Assembly (NCBI GenBank): GCA_963700515.1
Contig: CAVOXY010000042.1
Location: forward strand, 496,001 to 560,000
Direction: 5' to 3'
DNA length: 64,000 nucleotides
Origin: JAJRVM01 sp963700515
GTDB taxonomy: Bacteria > Planctomycetota > Planctomycetia > Pirellulales > Pirellulaceae
Both the position numbers and the translations under genes were made by a program. Below the pieces are notes generated by a model. It had not been told where the DNA came from, searched no databases, and saw only the letters and a list, made by a program, of their open reading frames with translations. Below, piece by piece: positions 24,744 to 33,232 of the stretch. Position 1 is the stretch's first letter. Each line of letters begins with the position of its first letter.

Positions 24744-27700
24744 ATGCGTCCGTGCAAGCGAATCGCCTCGGCCTTGTTGTCGTGTTTCTTGGTGGCTGTG
24801 TGGCTGGCCGGTGGCTTGGCGGCGGAACGGGATTGGGAGAACGAGCAGGTGTTCGGGCGTCACAAGGAGGAGCCGCGGGCGACCGCGATGGTGTACCCGA
24901 GCGAGCGTCTGGCGATGGCGGATCAGCGCGACACCAGTCCGTGGTTTCAGTCTCTCAATGGTCCCTGGCGTTTCCACTGGTCGGCCGATCCGGACCACCG
25001 ACCAACGGACTTCTTCCAGTCGGAGTATGACGTGACGGCCTGGGAGCAGATAACGGTGCCGGGCAACTGGCAGACGCAGGGTCATGGGGTTCCACTCTAT
25101 ACGAACATCACCTATCCGTTTCAGAAGGATCCACCGCGAGTGATGGGCGATCCTCCCGCCAACTACACGAATTTCGCTCAGCGTAATCCGGTGGGGAGTT
25201 ACCGGCGCACGTTCCAGTTGCCGAGCGACTGGAAAGGTCGCCAGGTGTTCTTGCAGTTTGACGGAGTTGACGCGGCGTTCTACCTCTGGGTGAATGGCCA
25301 GCAGGTCGGCTATAGCCAGGAGAGCCGGACGCCCGCCATTTTCAACATCACCAAATATGTGCGTGATGGGGAAAACGGCTTGGCGGTGGAGGTCTATCAA
25401 TACAGCGACGGCAGTTATTTGGAGGATCAGGATTTCTGGCGGCTGAGCGGAATCTATCGCGACGTCTTTCTCTGGTCGGCAGGCGATCAGCATATTCGCG
25501 ATTTCTTCGTACGGACCGACTTGGACAAGGACTTTCAAAACGCTTCGTTTGCGGTCGAGATGGATGTCACGAATTTCGCCCCTCAAGCGGCAACATGCAG
25601 CGTCGATGTAGCGTTGCTGGATGACCAGCGCCAGATGGTTGCCCAGTCGCGTGTGGACTCAATTTCCATCGATGCGGCCAGTCAGAAACAGGCACGTTCC
25701 GCGCAAATCGATGTGGCGAATCCGGCCAAGTGGACCGCGGAAACGCCTAATCTCCATACCTTGGTGTTGACGCTCAAGGACGCGGCTGGGCGGACGCTGG
25801 AGGTATGCAGTCACAGAATCGGCTTTCGCAAAGTGGAGATTCGTGGAGGCCAGTTACTGGTCAATGGCCAAGCGATCTACTTGAAAGGAACCAACCGCCA
25901 CGAGCATGACCCGGTCACGGGCCACACGGTCAGCCGCGAGTCGATGATTCGCGATATCGAGCTGATGAAGCAGTTCAATATCAATGCGGTTCGGACCTCA
26001 CACTACCCAAACGATGTGCTGTGGTTGAAGTTGTGTGATGAATACGGTCTGTACTTGATTGACGAGGCGAACGTCGAGTCGCACGGGATGGGCTACGATC
26101 GTGAGTCGTTGGCCAAGGACCCGAAATGGCAGGCCGCTCATCTGGATCGGATTCACCGGATGGTGGAGCGAGATAAGAACCACGCCAGCGTGATTATCTG
26201 GTCCATGGGGAATGAGGCGGGTAATGGTGTCAATTTCGAAGCCTGCTACGCGTGGATCAAACAGCGTGATCCATCTCGGCCGATCCACTATGAGCGGGCG
26301 GAGCTGGCGGATGACACCGACATTTATTGCCCGATGTATGCCTCGATCGAACACCTTACTCAGTACGCGAGCAAGCCGCAGCGACGACCGCTGATCCTCT
26401 GCGAGTACGCGCATGCCATGGGCAACAGCGTGGGGAATCTGCAGGACTATTGGGATGCGATCGAAAGTCACGATCAACTGCAGGGCGGGTTTATCTGGGA
26501 CTGGGTTGATCAGGGACTGCTGACCGATGTTCCTCAAGGCCATCGGATCGCGGACCTGGCCGTTCCGTCGCGCACGGCCAATGTGCTGGGGAAGATCGGT
26601 GAGGAAGGGGTGACCGGCCCGGTGGTCGTTGTGGACAAGGAGGGTCTGGATCTGACCGGGCCGTTCTCGATCGAAGTCGTTGTTCACGGCTTCCGGCACG
26701 GTTCGTACTGCCCGCTGATTTCCAAAGGGGATCACCAATACCTGTTGCGGCTGAACAACGGCGGAATTGATTTTGTCGTGTTCCAGCAGCAGTGGGTCAG
26801 TGCGCGCGTCGGCTTCGACCAGGCAGACCTGACGGAAGATTGGAACCGGATTACGGGGGTCTACGACGGAGAGCATTTGTTGATCTATTCCAACGGCACG
26901 GAAGTGGCTCGTGTGGCAGTGCAGGGGCCGGTTGCTGCCAGCACGTTTCCGGTGAACATCGGTCGGAATTCGGAGAAGACCGACCGTATCTGTGACCTGG
27001 CGATTCGTGAGGCCCGGATCTACGGTCGGGCACTGTCGCCAAGCGAAGTAGCGGAGCCCGCCTCGCGGAAGCGGGAAGCACTGCGACTGCACCTGGATTT
27101 GGCGCACGTGTCGGGTGAGCGTTTTCCGCTGGGGCGTGTTGCCAGGTATCTTGCTTACGGTGGCGATTTTGGCGATCAGCCCAACGATGGCAATTTCTGC
27201 ATTAATGGGCTGATTCAACCAGATCGCCGGCCCAACCCGCATCTGTATGAGGTGCGCAAGGTCTATCAGTCGATCAAGGTAACACCGGTCGATATCGCGG
27301 CGGGCCGGATTCGTGTACAGAACAAGTATTTCTTCATCAACTTGAACCAGTTTCAGACGGTGTGGGAATTGCGACGCGATGGGATCAACGTGACCAGCGG
27401 ATCGTTAGGGCGACTTGATGTCCCCCCGCAGGCGGATGCGGTATTTCAGATTCCACTCGATCATGCCACAACTCCCGGCGAATACCTGTTGACCGTGTCA
27501 TTCGTTTTGCCGGAAAAAACTCGCTGGGCGCCGCAGGGCCATCGCGTAGCCTGGGATCAGATTGCTGTGCCCTACTCGACGCCTGTCGCTGAAGGGGCGA
27601 CAGTGGACGGTCCCTTGGAGTTGATCGAAAAGGAAGCTGCTTATGTAGTCGAAGGGAGCGGCTTTCATCTGGAATTTGATCGCCAACAGGGCACGCTGCG

Positions 27701-28478
27701 CAGCTACCGCGTGGATGATCAGGAGTTGCTTGCGGCTCCGCTGGTCCCCAATTTCTGGAAAGCGGCGAACGACAATCAGTATCGCAACGACTACTTGAAT
27801 CGTCTGGGACCGTGGCGGGAGGCGGCCAAAAACCGCAGCGTGAAATCAGTTACCGCCAGGAAATCCGGGGGGACAATCGAGGTTGTTTGTGAGTCGATCC
27901 TGCCGGTTGGATTCTCGCGATGCGATGTCGTTTACACGGTTGTTGCAGACGGCAGTGTCACTGTCGCATACCGATATCAGCCTGGGGGAACGGGCCTGCC
28001 GTTGATTCCCAAGGTGGGGATGACATGTGCCGTGGCAGGTCAACTGGATCAAATCCACTGGTATGGTCGCGGACCGCAAGAGACTTATTGGGATCGGAAG
28101 ACGGGGGGGGAGATTGCGATTCACCAGCTGACCGTGGACGAGATGGTGCATCCTTACGTGCGGGCTCAGGATAATGCGAATCGAGCCGACGTGCGCTGGT
28201 TTACGTTGACCACGAAGGAGGGATTCGGACTGGAGGTTGCCGGCCAGACACCTCTCAATTTCTCCACCTGGCCCTATACTCTGGAGGATCTGGAGCAGGC
28301 GAGCCACGACTACGAGCTGCCGCGACGGGAAACGATCACCGTCAATATCGACCACCAATTGCACGGAGTGGGGGGCGACAACAGTTGGGGAGCCAGGACA
28401 CATCCCCAGTACACCCTGCCTGGCGATCAGCCCTATCAATACAGCTTCACACTGTCGCCAGTGCGGAAGGGCGAGTAG
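24744..28478 (+). CDS. GH2 beta-galactosidase with an inserted LamG-like domain, secreted
   Basis: About 1244 residues. The start at 24744 follows AAGGA and opens with a signal peptide (ALLSCFLVAVWLAGGLAAE). The order is the GH2 sugar-binding domain (PWFQSLNGPWRFHWSADP), an immunoglobulin-like domain, the TIM barrel with acid/base Glu491 in WSMGNEAGNG and nucleophile Glu554 in LCEYAHAMGNS, and the C-terminal LacZ-type small-chain domain (MTCAVAGQLDQIHWYGRGPQETYWDR). An extra domain of about 130 residues (roughly 637-770) with a LamG/concanavalin-like pattern (FSIEVVVHGF, DWNRITGVYDGEHLLIYSNG, LAIREARIYGRALSPSEV) interrupts the barrel just after DWVDQGLL. The enzyme probably releases terminal beta-galactosides from polysaccharides in the periplasm. 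The symporter gene follows on the same strand. Confidence 0.9.
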   Translation: MRPCKRIASALLSCFLVAVWLAGGLAAERDWENEQVFGRHKEEPRATAMVYPSERLAMADQRDTSPWFQSLNGPWRFHWSADPDHRPTDFFQSEYDVTAWEQITVPGNWQTQGHGVPLYTNITYPFQKDPPRVMGDPPANYTNFAQRNPVGSYRRTFQLPSDWKGRQVFLQFDGVDAAFYLWVNGQQVGYSQESRTPAIFNITKYVRDGENGLAVEVYQYSDGSYLEDQDFWRLSGIYRDVFLWSAGDQHIRDFFVRTDLDKDFQNASFAVEMDVTNFAPQAATCSVDVALLDDQRQMVAQSRVDSISIDAASQKQARSAQIDVANPAKWTAETPNLHTLVLTLKDAAGRTLEVCSHRIGFRKVEIRGGQLLVNGQAIYLKGTNRHEHDPVTGHTVSRESMIRDIELMKQFNINAVRTSHYPNDVLWLKLCDEYGLYLIDEANVESHGMGYDRESLAKDPKWQAAHLDRIHRMVERDKNHASVIIWSMGNEAGNGVNFEACYAWIKQRDPSRPIHYERAELADDTDIYCPMYASIEHLTQYASKPQRRPLILCEYAHAMGNSVGNLQDYWDAIESHDQLQGGFIWDWVDQGLLTDVPQGHRIADLAVPSRTANVLGKIGEEGVTGPVVVVDKEGLDLTGPFSIEVVVHGFRHGSYCPLISKGDHQYLLRLNNGGIDFVVFQQQWVSARVGFDQADLTEDWNRITGVYDGEHLLIYSNGTEVARVAVQGPVAASTFPVNIGRNSEKTDRICDLAIREARIYGRALSPSEVAEPASRKREALRLHLDLAHVSGERFPLGRVARYLAYGGDFGDQPNDGNFCINGLIQPDRRPNPHLYEVRKVYQSIKVTPVDIAAGRIRVQNKYFFINLNQFQTVWELRRDGINVTSGSLGRLDVPPQADAVFQIPLDHATTPGEYLLTVSFVLPEKTRWAPQGHRVAWDQIAVPYSTPVAEGATVDGPLELIEKEAAYVVEGSGFHLEFDRQQGTLRSYRVDDQELLAAPLVPNFWKAANDNQYRNDYLNRLGPWREAAKNRSVKSVTARKSGGTIEVVCESILPVGFSRCDVVYTVVADGSVTVAYRYQPGGTGLPLIPKVGMTCAVAGQLDQIHWYGRGPQETYWDRKTGGEIAIHQLTVDEMVHPYVRAQDNANRADVRWFTLTTKEGFGLEVAGQTPLNFSTWPYTLEDLEQASHDYELPRRETITVNIDHQLHGVGGDNSWGARTHPQYTLPGDQPYQYSFTLSPVRKGE

Positions 28479-28730
28479 ATCGCGTTTCGAAATTGCCTCT
28501 GGGACGAGCGTATCTCGTGGTCCTGGCGCTGCTTGCGAAGCCAGGCGTTTTGTGCCATGATCACCGCTTTATCAGCGGCAATGGCTTTTATCAGTGGCAA
28601 GGGCTTTTTGAGCGGCAGTGCCTGCTGCTCAGCACGGTCTCTCGATCCTCTAAGATGCGCCGGTTCGCCGGCAGCCGAGAGTCTGTGTGACTGACTGCCT
28701 TCATGTGTTGCGTGCGGGGAGCACACCGAA

Positions 28731-30758
28731 ATGGGTTGGATCGATATTCTCGTAACGATCGTGTACCTGGTCCTGATCGTAACACTTGGGTGCGCGGCTG
28801 GACAGATCAGTCGGCGCCGCGGTGGCGGCGAGGCCAAGGATTACTTTCTGGCCGGCGGAACGCTTCGGTGGCCGATCATCGGGCTGGCGTTGTTCGCAAC
28901 GAACATCTCCTGCGTCCATCTCGTCTCGTTGGCCCAGTCGGGCTATGACACCGGGTTGCTGATGGGCAATTTCGAGTGGATGGCTGCCTTCACACTGATC
29001 ATGTTGGGCCTCTTCTTCGCGCCGTTCTATATTCGGTCTCGAGTCGCCACGTTGCCCGACTTTCTCGAACGCCGCTATTGTCGAGCCTGCCGTGACTGGC
29101 TGGCGGTTCTTTCGATGTGTTCGGCGGTGATCATCCACATCGGGTTCTCCTTCCTGACCGGTGGGATCGTCCTCAAGACGCTGTTCAACGTCGATATGTA
29201 CACGAGCATCATGGTGGTGGCCGTGCTGACGGGTCTCTACACCATCGTGGGAGGCTTGATGGCGGTGGTGCTGACCGAAGCCATCCAAACAGTCGTGTTG
29301 ATTATCGGAGCAACGCTGATTACTTGGTTTGCCTGGGATCGCATGGGTGGATGGGACGCGATGACAGGCGTCTTGCAGGCGAAGAACGCCTTGGGTGAGG
29401 ATGCGTTGAGTAAGATTTCCATGTTGCGTCCTCACGGTGATCCGGATGGAATGCCCTGGTACTCGGTCTTTCTCGGATATCCGGTACTCGGCATCTGGTA
29501 CTGGTGTGCCGATCAGACCATTGTGCAGCGCGTGCTGGGGGCCCGCAGTGAAGATCATGCCCGCATCGGTCCTTTGTTTGCCAGCGTGATCAAGATCCTA
29601 CCGGTCTTTATCTTCGTGATGCCGGGGTTGTTTGCTTTCACGCTGGCACAATCCGGCAAGCTGAACGTTGCCACAATGCGGTTGGACGAGACGCGCGACG
29701 TGGGTAAATTGCTGGCTGACGGAGAGTTAAGACTCGACTTGGAAAGGCTCGAGAAGGCTGGAGCCTTCGACAAGATCACGAAGATCCTTCGCTTGTCGGC
29801 AGCGCGGCAATTGGGTTTGATTACGGCTGCGGATGCCAAGTTGATTGAGACGAAAGCGGATAAGATCGCGGATGAGCAGCGAAATGTGCGCATTCCACTC
29901 AAGCTGGGTGAATTGCAGTTGGATGAGGATGCTCTGGCGATCGCGGGTGCCTACGACACGAAGTCCAAGATCGTCAACTTGTCGAAAGTCAAAGAGAACT
30001 CCCTGGCGGATGCGGAGACAATCGCGCGGATCGAGTCGCTGGGAGTTGTTGCCATCGATTCAAAAGGTGTCTATGGCGCCATGATCATGGATCTCATGCC
30101 AACCGGACTGAAAGGTGTCATGGTGGCAGCGCTGCTGGCAGCGCTCATGTCGACGGTCTCGGGAGCGCTGAATTCCATTTCGACACTCTTCAGCTACGAT
30201 CTCTACAAACGATTCAAGACCGATGCCACGGATCATCAGCTGGTTTTTGTCGGGCGCATTCGTGCCGGAGTGGCATTGTTGGTGGCCATTGGCCTGGTGC
30301 CGTTGTTGAATGACTACCAGAGTATATTCGAGGGGCTCAACGAGATCATTGCGCACCTGGCGCCCCCGGTGACCTGCGTGTTCGTGTTGGGAGTCTTCTG
30401 GCCCCGTGCATCGGCCACGTCGGCCAAGCTGACATTGTGGTTTGGCTCGGCTCTGGGAGCAGTGGTCTTCCTGTTGACCAGGTTGGGAGATATGACTCCG
30501 GTCGCCCCATGGCTGACATACATCTCAGGCGGCTCATTCATGATGATGGCATTCTATCTGCTGGCCGCCTGCGTGATCATGCAGGTGGCGTTCACGCTGC
30601 GGTGGCCGGCTGGTAAGTCGGAGCGTTCCAGCAAGCTGTATTGGGAAACTCCCTTCAAGCCGCTGGAAGAAAAGGGGTGGCCGGGATTGGGTAACTACAA
30701 GTTGCTGACGATGCTGTTGATGTTGGCCATGGCCGCACTGTATTACGCGTTTCGCTAA
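28731..30758 (+). CDS. Sodium:solute symporter (SSS family) with an internally duplicated insert
   Basis: A 675-residue membrane transporter of the SSS/SLC5 family. Typical segments include the first helix (ILVTIVYLVLIVTLGCAAG), DYFLAGGTLRWPIIGLALFATNIS, TEAIQTVVLIIGATL, the GIWYWCADQTIVQRVLGA region and MVAALLAALMSTVSGALNS. Between the helix ending FVMPGLFAFTLAQSG and the block MDLMPTGLKGVMVAA lies an extra soluble stretch of roughly 120 residues (about 315-440). It contains two copies of a motif, GELRLDLERLEKAGAFD... at about 331 and GELQLDEDALAIAGAYD... at about 393. The gene follows the beta-galactosidase on the same strand, so it may import the released sugar with Na+. The substrate is inferred only. 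Confidence 0.85.
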   Translation: MGWIDILVTIVYLVLIVTLGCAAGQISRRRGGGEAKDYFLAGGTLRWPIIGLALFATNISCVHLVSLAQSGYDTGLLMGNFEWMAAFTLIMLGLFFAPFYIRSRVATLPDFLERRYCRACRDWLAVLSMCSAVIIHIGFSFLTGGIVLKTLFNVDMYTSIMVVAVLTGLYTIVGGLMAVVLTEAIQTVVLIIGATLITWFAWDRMGGWDAMTGVLQAKNALGEDALSKISMLRPHGDPDGMPWYSVFLGYPVLGIWYWCADQTIVQRVLGARSEDHARIGPLFASVIKILPVFIFVMPGLFAFTLAQSGKLNVATMRLDETRDVGKLLADGELRLDLERLEKAGAFDKITKILRLSAARQLGLITAADAKLIETKADKIADEQRNVRIPLKLGELQLDEDALAIAGAYDTKSKIVNLSKVKENSLADAETIARIESLGVVAIDSKGVYGAMIMDLMPTGLKGVMVAALLAALMSTVSGALNSISTLFSYDLYKRFKTDATDHQLVFVGRIRAGVALLVAIGLVPLLNDYQSIFEGLNEIIAHLAPPVTCVFVLGVFWPRASATSAKLTLWFGSALGAVVFLLTRLGDMTPVAPWLTYISGGSFMMMAFYLLAACVIMQVAFTLRWPAGKSERSSKLYWETPFKPLEEKGWPGLGNYKLLTMLLMLAMAALYYAFR

Positions 30759-31213
30759 GCGCCAAATTCCACTTCGTACATGTCGTAGTGCGTCTCGTCC
30801 ATGCCGAGGCTCTTGTAGGTGGCCTGCGCGATGGCGTTGTTTTGTTCCACGTACAGACGCAGGCCGCAGATGTCGTCCCGCTGCTGGGCCAACGACTTAA
30901 CCCCCTCGAATAGCTTCTTGAAGATTCCCTGGCGGCGATGCAAAGGGCTCACGAATACGCTCTGGATCCACCAGAAACACCGATTGCGCCAGTCGCTCCA
31001 CTCATAAGTCACCATGAGCGCGGCCACGACGTCGCCCCCCTGCTCTGCCACCACGTAGAATCCGGCCGCGGGGTTGCTGATCAGGCTCAGCACTCCGGCG
31101 GTCACCGTTTTCGGATCAAGCCGCCTGCCTTCGGTCTCCCGGGCCATGGCCATGTTGAATTGAGTCAGGACCGTAGCGTCTCTGGCTTCACCGATGCGAG
31201 TTGTGAGGGTCAC
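30755..31213 (-). CDS. GNAT-family N-acetyltransferase
   Basis: A 152-residue GNAT enzyme with the acetyl-CoA-binding motif A in IQSVFVSPLHRRQGIFKKLFEGV (R/QxxGxF-type loop RRQGIF) and the C-terminal motif B in GLRLYVEQNNAIAQATYKSLGM. Length and motif order are normal for the family. The acceptor substrate cannot be predicted. It is convergent with the symporter gene, and the two 3' ends overlap by four bases. No signal peptide is present, so it is cytoplasmic. Confidence 0.85.
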   Translation of the reverse strand: MTLTTRIGEARDATVLTQFNMAMARETEGRRLDPKTVTAGVLSLISNPAAGFYVVAEQGGDVVAALMVTYEWSDWRNRCFWWIQSVFVSPLHRRQGIFKKLFEGVKSLAQQRDDICGLRLYVEQNNAIAQATYKSLGMDETHYDMYEVEFGA

Positions 31214-31569
31214 GTGCTGGCCTTCCTTTCCGCGTCCAGTGTTCTTCTTTGTTGATGGAGCACAGCCAACGAAGCTGAGCGGGGAGTCATGACTCCCGTC
31301 GAAAATGTGGCCAGGCAGTTAAATCCGCCCACGGGAACTGGTACAATCTACTCTCACGTTGCTCGGTATGCGTGAGGCGGCTCCGCCGGACTCTGCCTCG
31401 TGAAGGCATACCAGCGACTAGCGCGTCCGAAACAGCTGTCGTTCCTGAGCGATGTCCCCGTTGGCTCCCCTGCTCTGCGGTTAACACTCCAGTCAAATTG
31501 CTTCCCTGTGGTCCCTGTCATCTGTGGTCTCTGTCTCTGTGGTCCCTGTCCGCTGACAAGCAAGCGATT
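31214..31569. other. Divergent intergenic region with short low-complexity repeat
   Basis: No gene is supported. Three imperfect copies of CTGTGGTCYCTGTC occur at about 31506-31551, just upstream of the PQQ gene start. Confidence 0.5.
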
Positions 31570-33099
31570 ATGAACACACAACTCCCTGCATTTCAACCGG
31601 TCTTAAGTACTGTTGTCCTGCTGAGCTGCGGAATCACCTGCTGTTGCTACGCGGACGATCAACCTCAATGGGGACAGGCACGGTCTCGTAACATGGTGTC
31701 TGACGAGACTGGTTTGCCCAGTGATTTTGACCCAGCCAGCGGTCAAGGGATCAAGTGGACGGTCGATCTGGGGAGCCAGGCTTATGGAACCCCGGTCATT
31801 GCCCAGGGGCGAGTTCTGATCGGCACCAATAATTCCGCTCCCCAGGATGCTCGTCACCAAGGGGACAAGGGTGTGTTGCTCTGTCTTGATCAGCGGGACG
31901 GAAAGATGATCTGGCAATTGGTGGTCCCCAGGCTGTTGGGCGACAATGGATTTCTTGACCAGCCGAACATCGCGTTCTGTTCTCCGCCGACGGTGGAGGG
32001 AGACCGCATCTATGTGGTAACGAACCGAGCAGAGGTGGTTTGTCTCGACATGCAAGGCATGTCCAACGGCAATGATGGACCATATATGGATGAAGGCCAA
32101 CACATGGTCCAGCCGGGTGAAACGGCTATGGATGTGACAGAGAAGGATGCGGACATACTCTGGGTGTTCGATATGCGTGCCCAGGCGGATATTCACCCAC
32201 ACGATTCGGCTCACAGTTCCATTCTCCTTGACGGGCGGTACCTCTATTTGAATACCGGTAACGGTTTGGATCTGAAGCACGAGAAGATTCTCAAACCGGA
32301 AGCCCCCAGCCTGATCGTGCTGGATAAACAGACGGGCGAGCTTGTGGCGCGGGATGGGGAACCTATTGGCCCGCGGATCTTTCACTGCACCTGGTCTTCG
32401 CCCGCCATGGGAGTGGTCAATGGTAAACCGCTCATCTTCTTCTGTGGCGGGGACGGGGTGGTCTATGCATTTGAACCTCTGACGCAAGAACTCGATGACA
32501 ATCAGGTGCACAAATTGAAGAAAGTGTGGCAGTTCGATTGCGATCCGTCAGCGCCCAAGGAAGACGTGCAACAATACGTGGGGAATCACAATGTGAGCCC
32601 GAGCAATATCATGGGGATGCCGGTCTTCTACCATGATCGCATCTACGTCACGGGCGGTGGCGATGTCTGGTGGGGCAAGAATGAGGCGTTTGTGAAGTGC
32701 ATCGACGCCACGAAGGAGGGGGACATCACACAGAGCGGACAGGTCTGGTCTCAGCCTCTACTGCGGCACGCCTGCACGACGCCCGCCATCTACAACGATC
32801 TGGTCTTCGTGGGCGACTTGGGACGGAAAGTCTACTGTTTCGATGCCAGCACCGGCCAGCTCTACTGGGATCACAGCATGAAGGGCCAGGTGTGGTCTTC
32901 GCTGATGGTCGCCGACGGTAAGCTCTATGTTGGCTCGCACGGAAGCGATTTCTGTATCCTGCATGCCAGCAAGGAGAAGAAAGTGCTGGCAACCATCAAG
33001 CTGGATAGCCCAATGTCAACTACTCCGGTGGCAGCCAACGGAGTCCTCTATGTGAACACCCTGTCCCGCTTATACGCGATTGAAGCGAGCCAGCAGTGA
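31570..33099 (+). CDS. PQQ-binding-like beta-propeller secreted protein
   Basis: A 509-residue exported propeller. The start at 31570 is followed by a signal-like segment (VLSTVVLLSCGITCCCYA) and the family opening DDQPQWGQARSRNMVSDE. The frame is open from 31372, but the upstream part looks non-coding. Blade strands recur, for example VYVVTNRAEVVCLDMQG, LVFVGDLGRKVYCFDASTG and LYVGSHGSDFCILHASKE. It is closely related along its length to the protein at 5820-7457. No PQQ-ligand set or heme site is recognised, so the role may be structural or in binding sugars or polymers outside the cytoplasm. It ends against the heptamer repeat and is convergent with the S15 hydrolase. Confidence 0.8.
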   Translation: MNTQLPAFQPVLSTVVLLSCGITCCCYADDQPQWGQARSRNMVSDETGLPSDFDPASGQGIKWTVDLGSQAYGTPVIAQGRVLIGTNNSAPQDARHQGDKGVLLCLDQRDGKMIWQLVVPRLLGDNGFLDQPNIAFCSPPTVEGDRIYVVTNRAEVVCLDMQGMSNGNDGPYMDEGQHMVQPGETAMDVTEKDADILWVFDMRAQADIHPHDSAHSSILLDGRYLYLNTGNGLDLKHEKILKPEAPSLIVLDKQTGELVARDGEPIGPRIFHCTWSSPAMGVVNGKPLIFFCGGDGVVYAFEPLTQELDDNQVHKLKKVWQFDCDPSAPKEDVQQYVGNHNVSPSNIMGMPVFYHDRIYVTGGGDVWWGKNEAFVKCIDATKEGDITQSGQVWSQPLLRHACTTPAIYNDLVFVGDLGRKVYCFDASTGQLYWDHSMKGQVWSSLMVADGKLYVGSHGSDFCILHASKEKKVLATIKLDSPMSTTPVAANGVLYVNTLSRLYAIEASQQ

Positions 33100-33232
33100 G
33101 GCTGGAGTAGTGAGGCTTGAGTAGTGAGCCTCACTGCTCAAGCCTGTAGCCTCGCTACTCGCTACTCGCTACTGCACGACTCACTACTCACTACTCACTA
33201 CTCGCTACTCACTACTCACTACTCCAGCGTCC
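33100..33232. repeat. TAGTGAG/CTCACTA low-complexity array with a 33-nt hairpin
   Basis: Irregular tandem copies of the heptamer CTCACTA or CTCGCTA fill most of this stretch. At 33113-33145 AGGCTTGAGTAGTGAG pairs with CTCACTGCTCAAGCCT around a single C, with one mismatch, making a long stem between two convergent genes that could act as a bidirectional terminator. On the minus strand the array supplies TAG and TGA stops at the end of the S15 hydrolase gene. Confidence 0.75.

Noticed and set aside
25998..27242. Minus-strand ORF of 414 residues
   Set aside because: It is antisense to the beta-galactosidase catalytic region and has no domain similarity.
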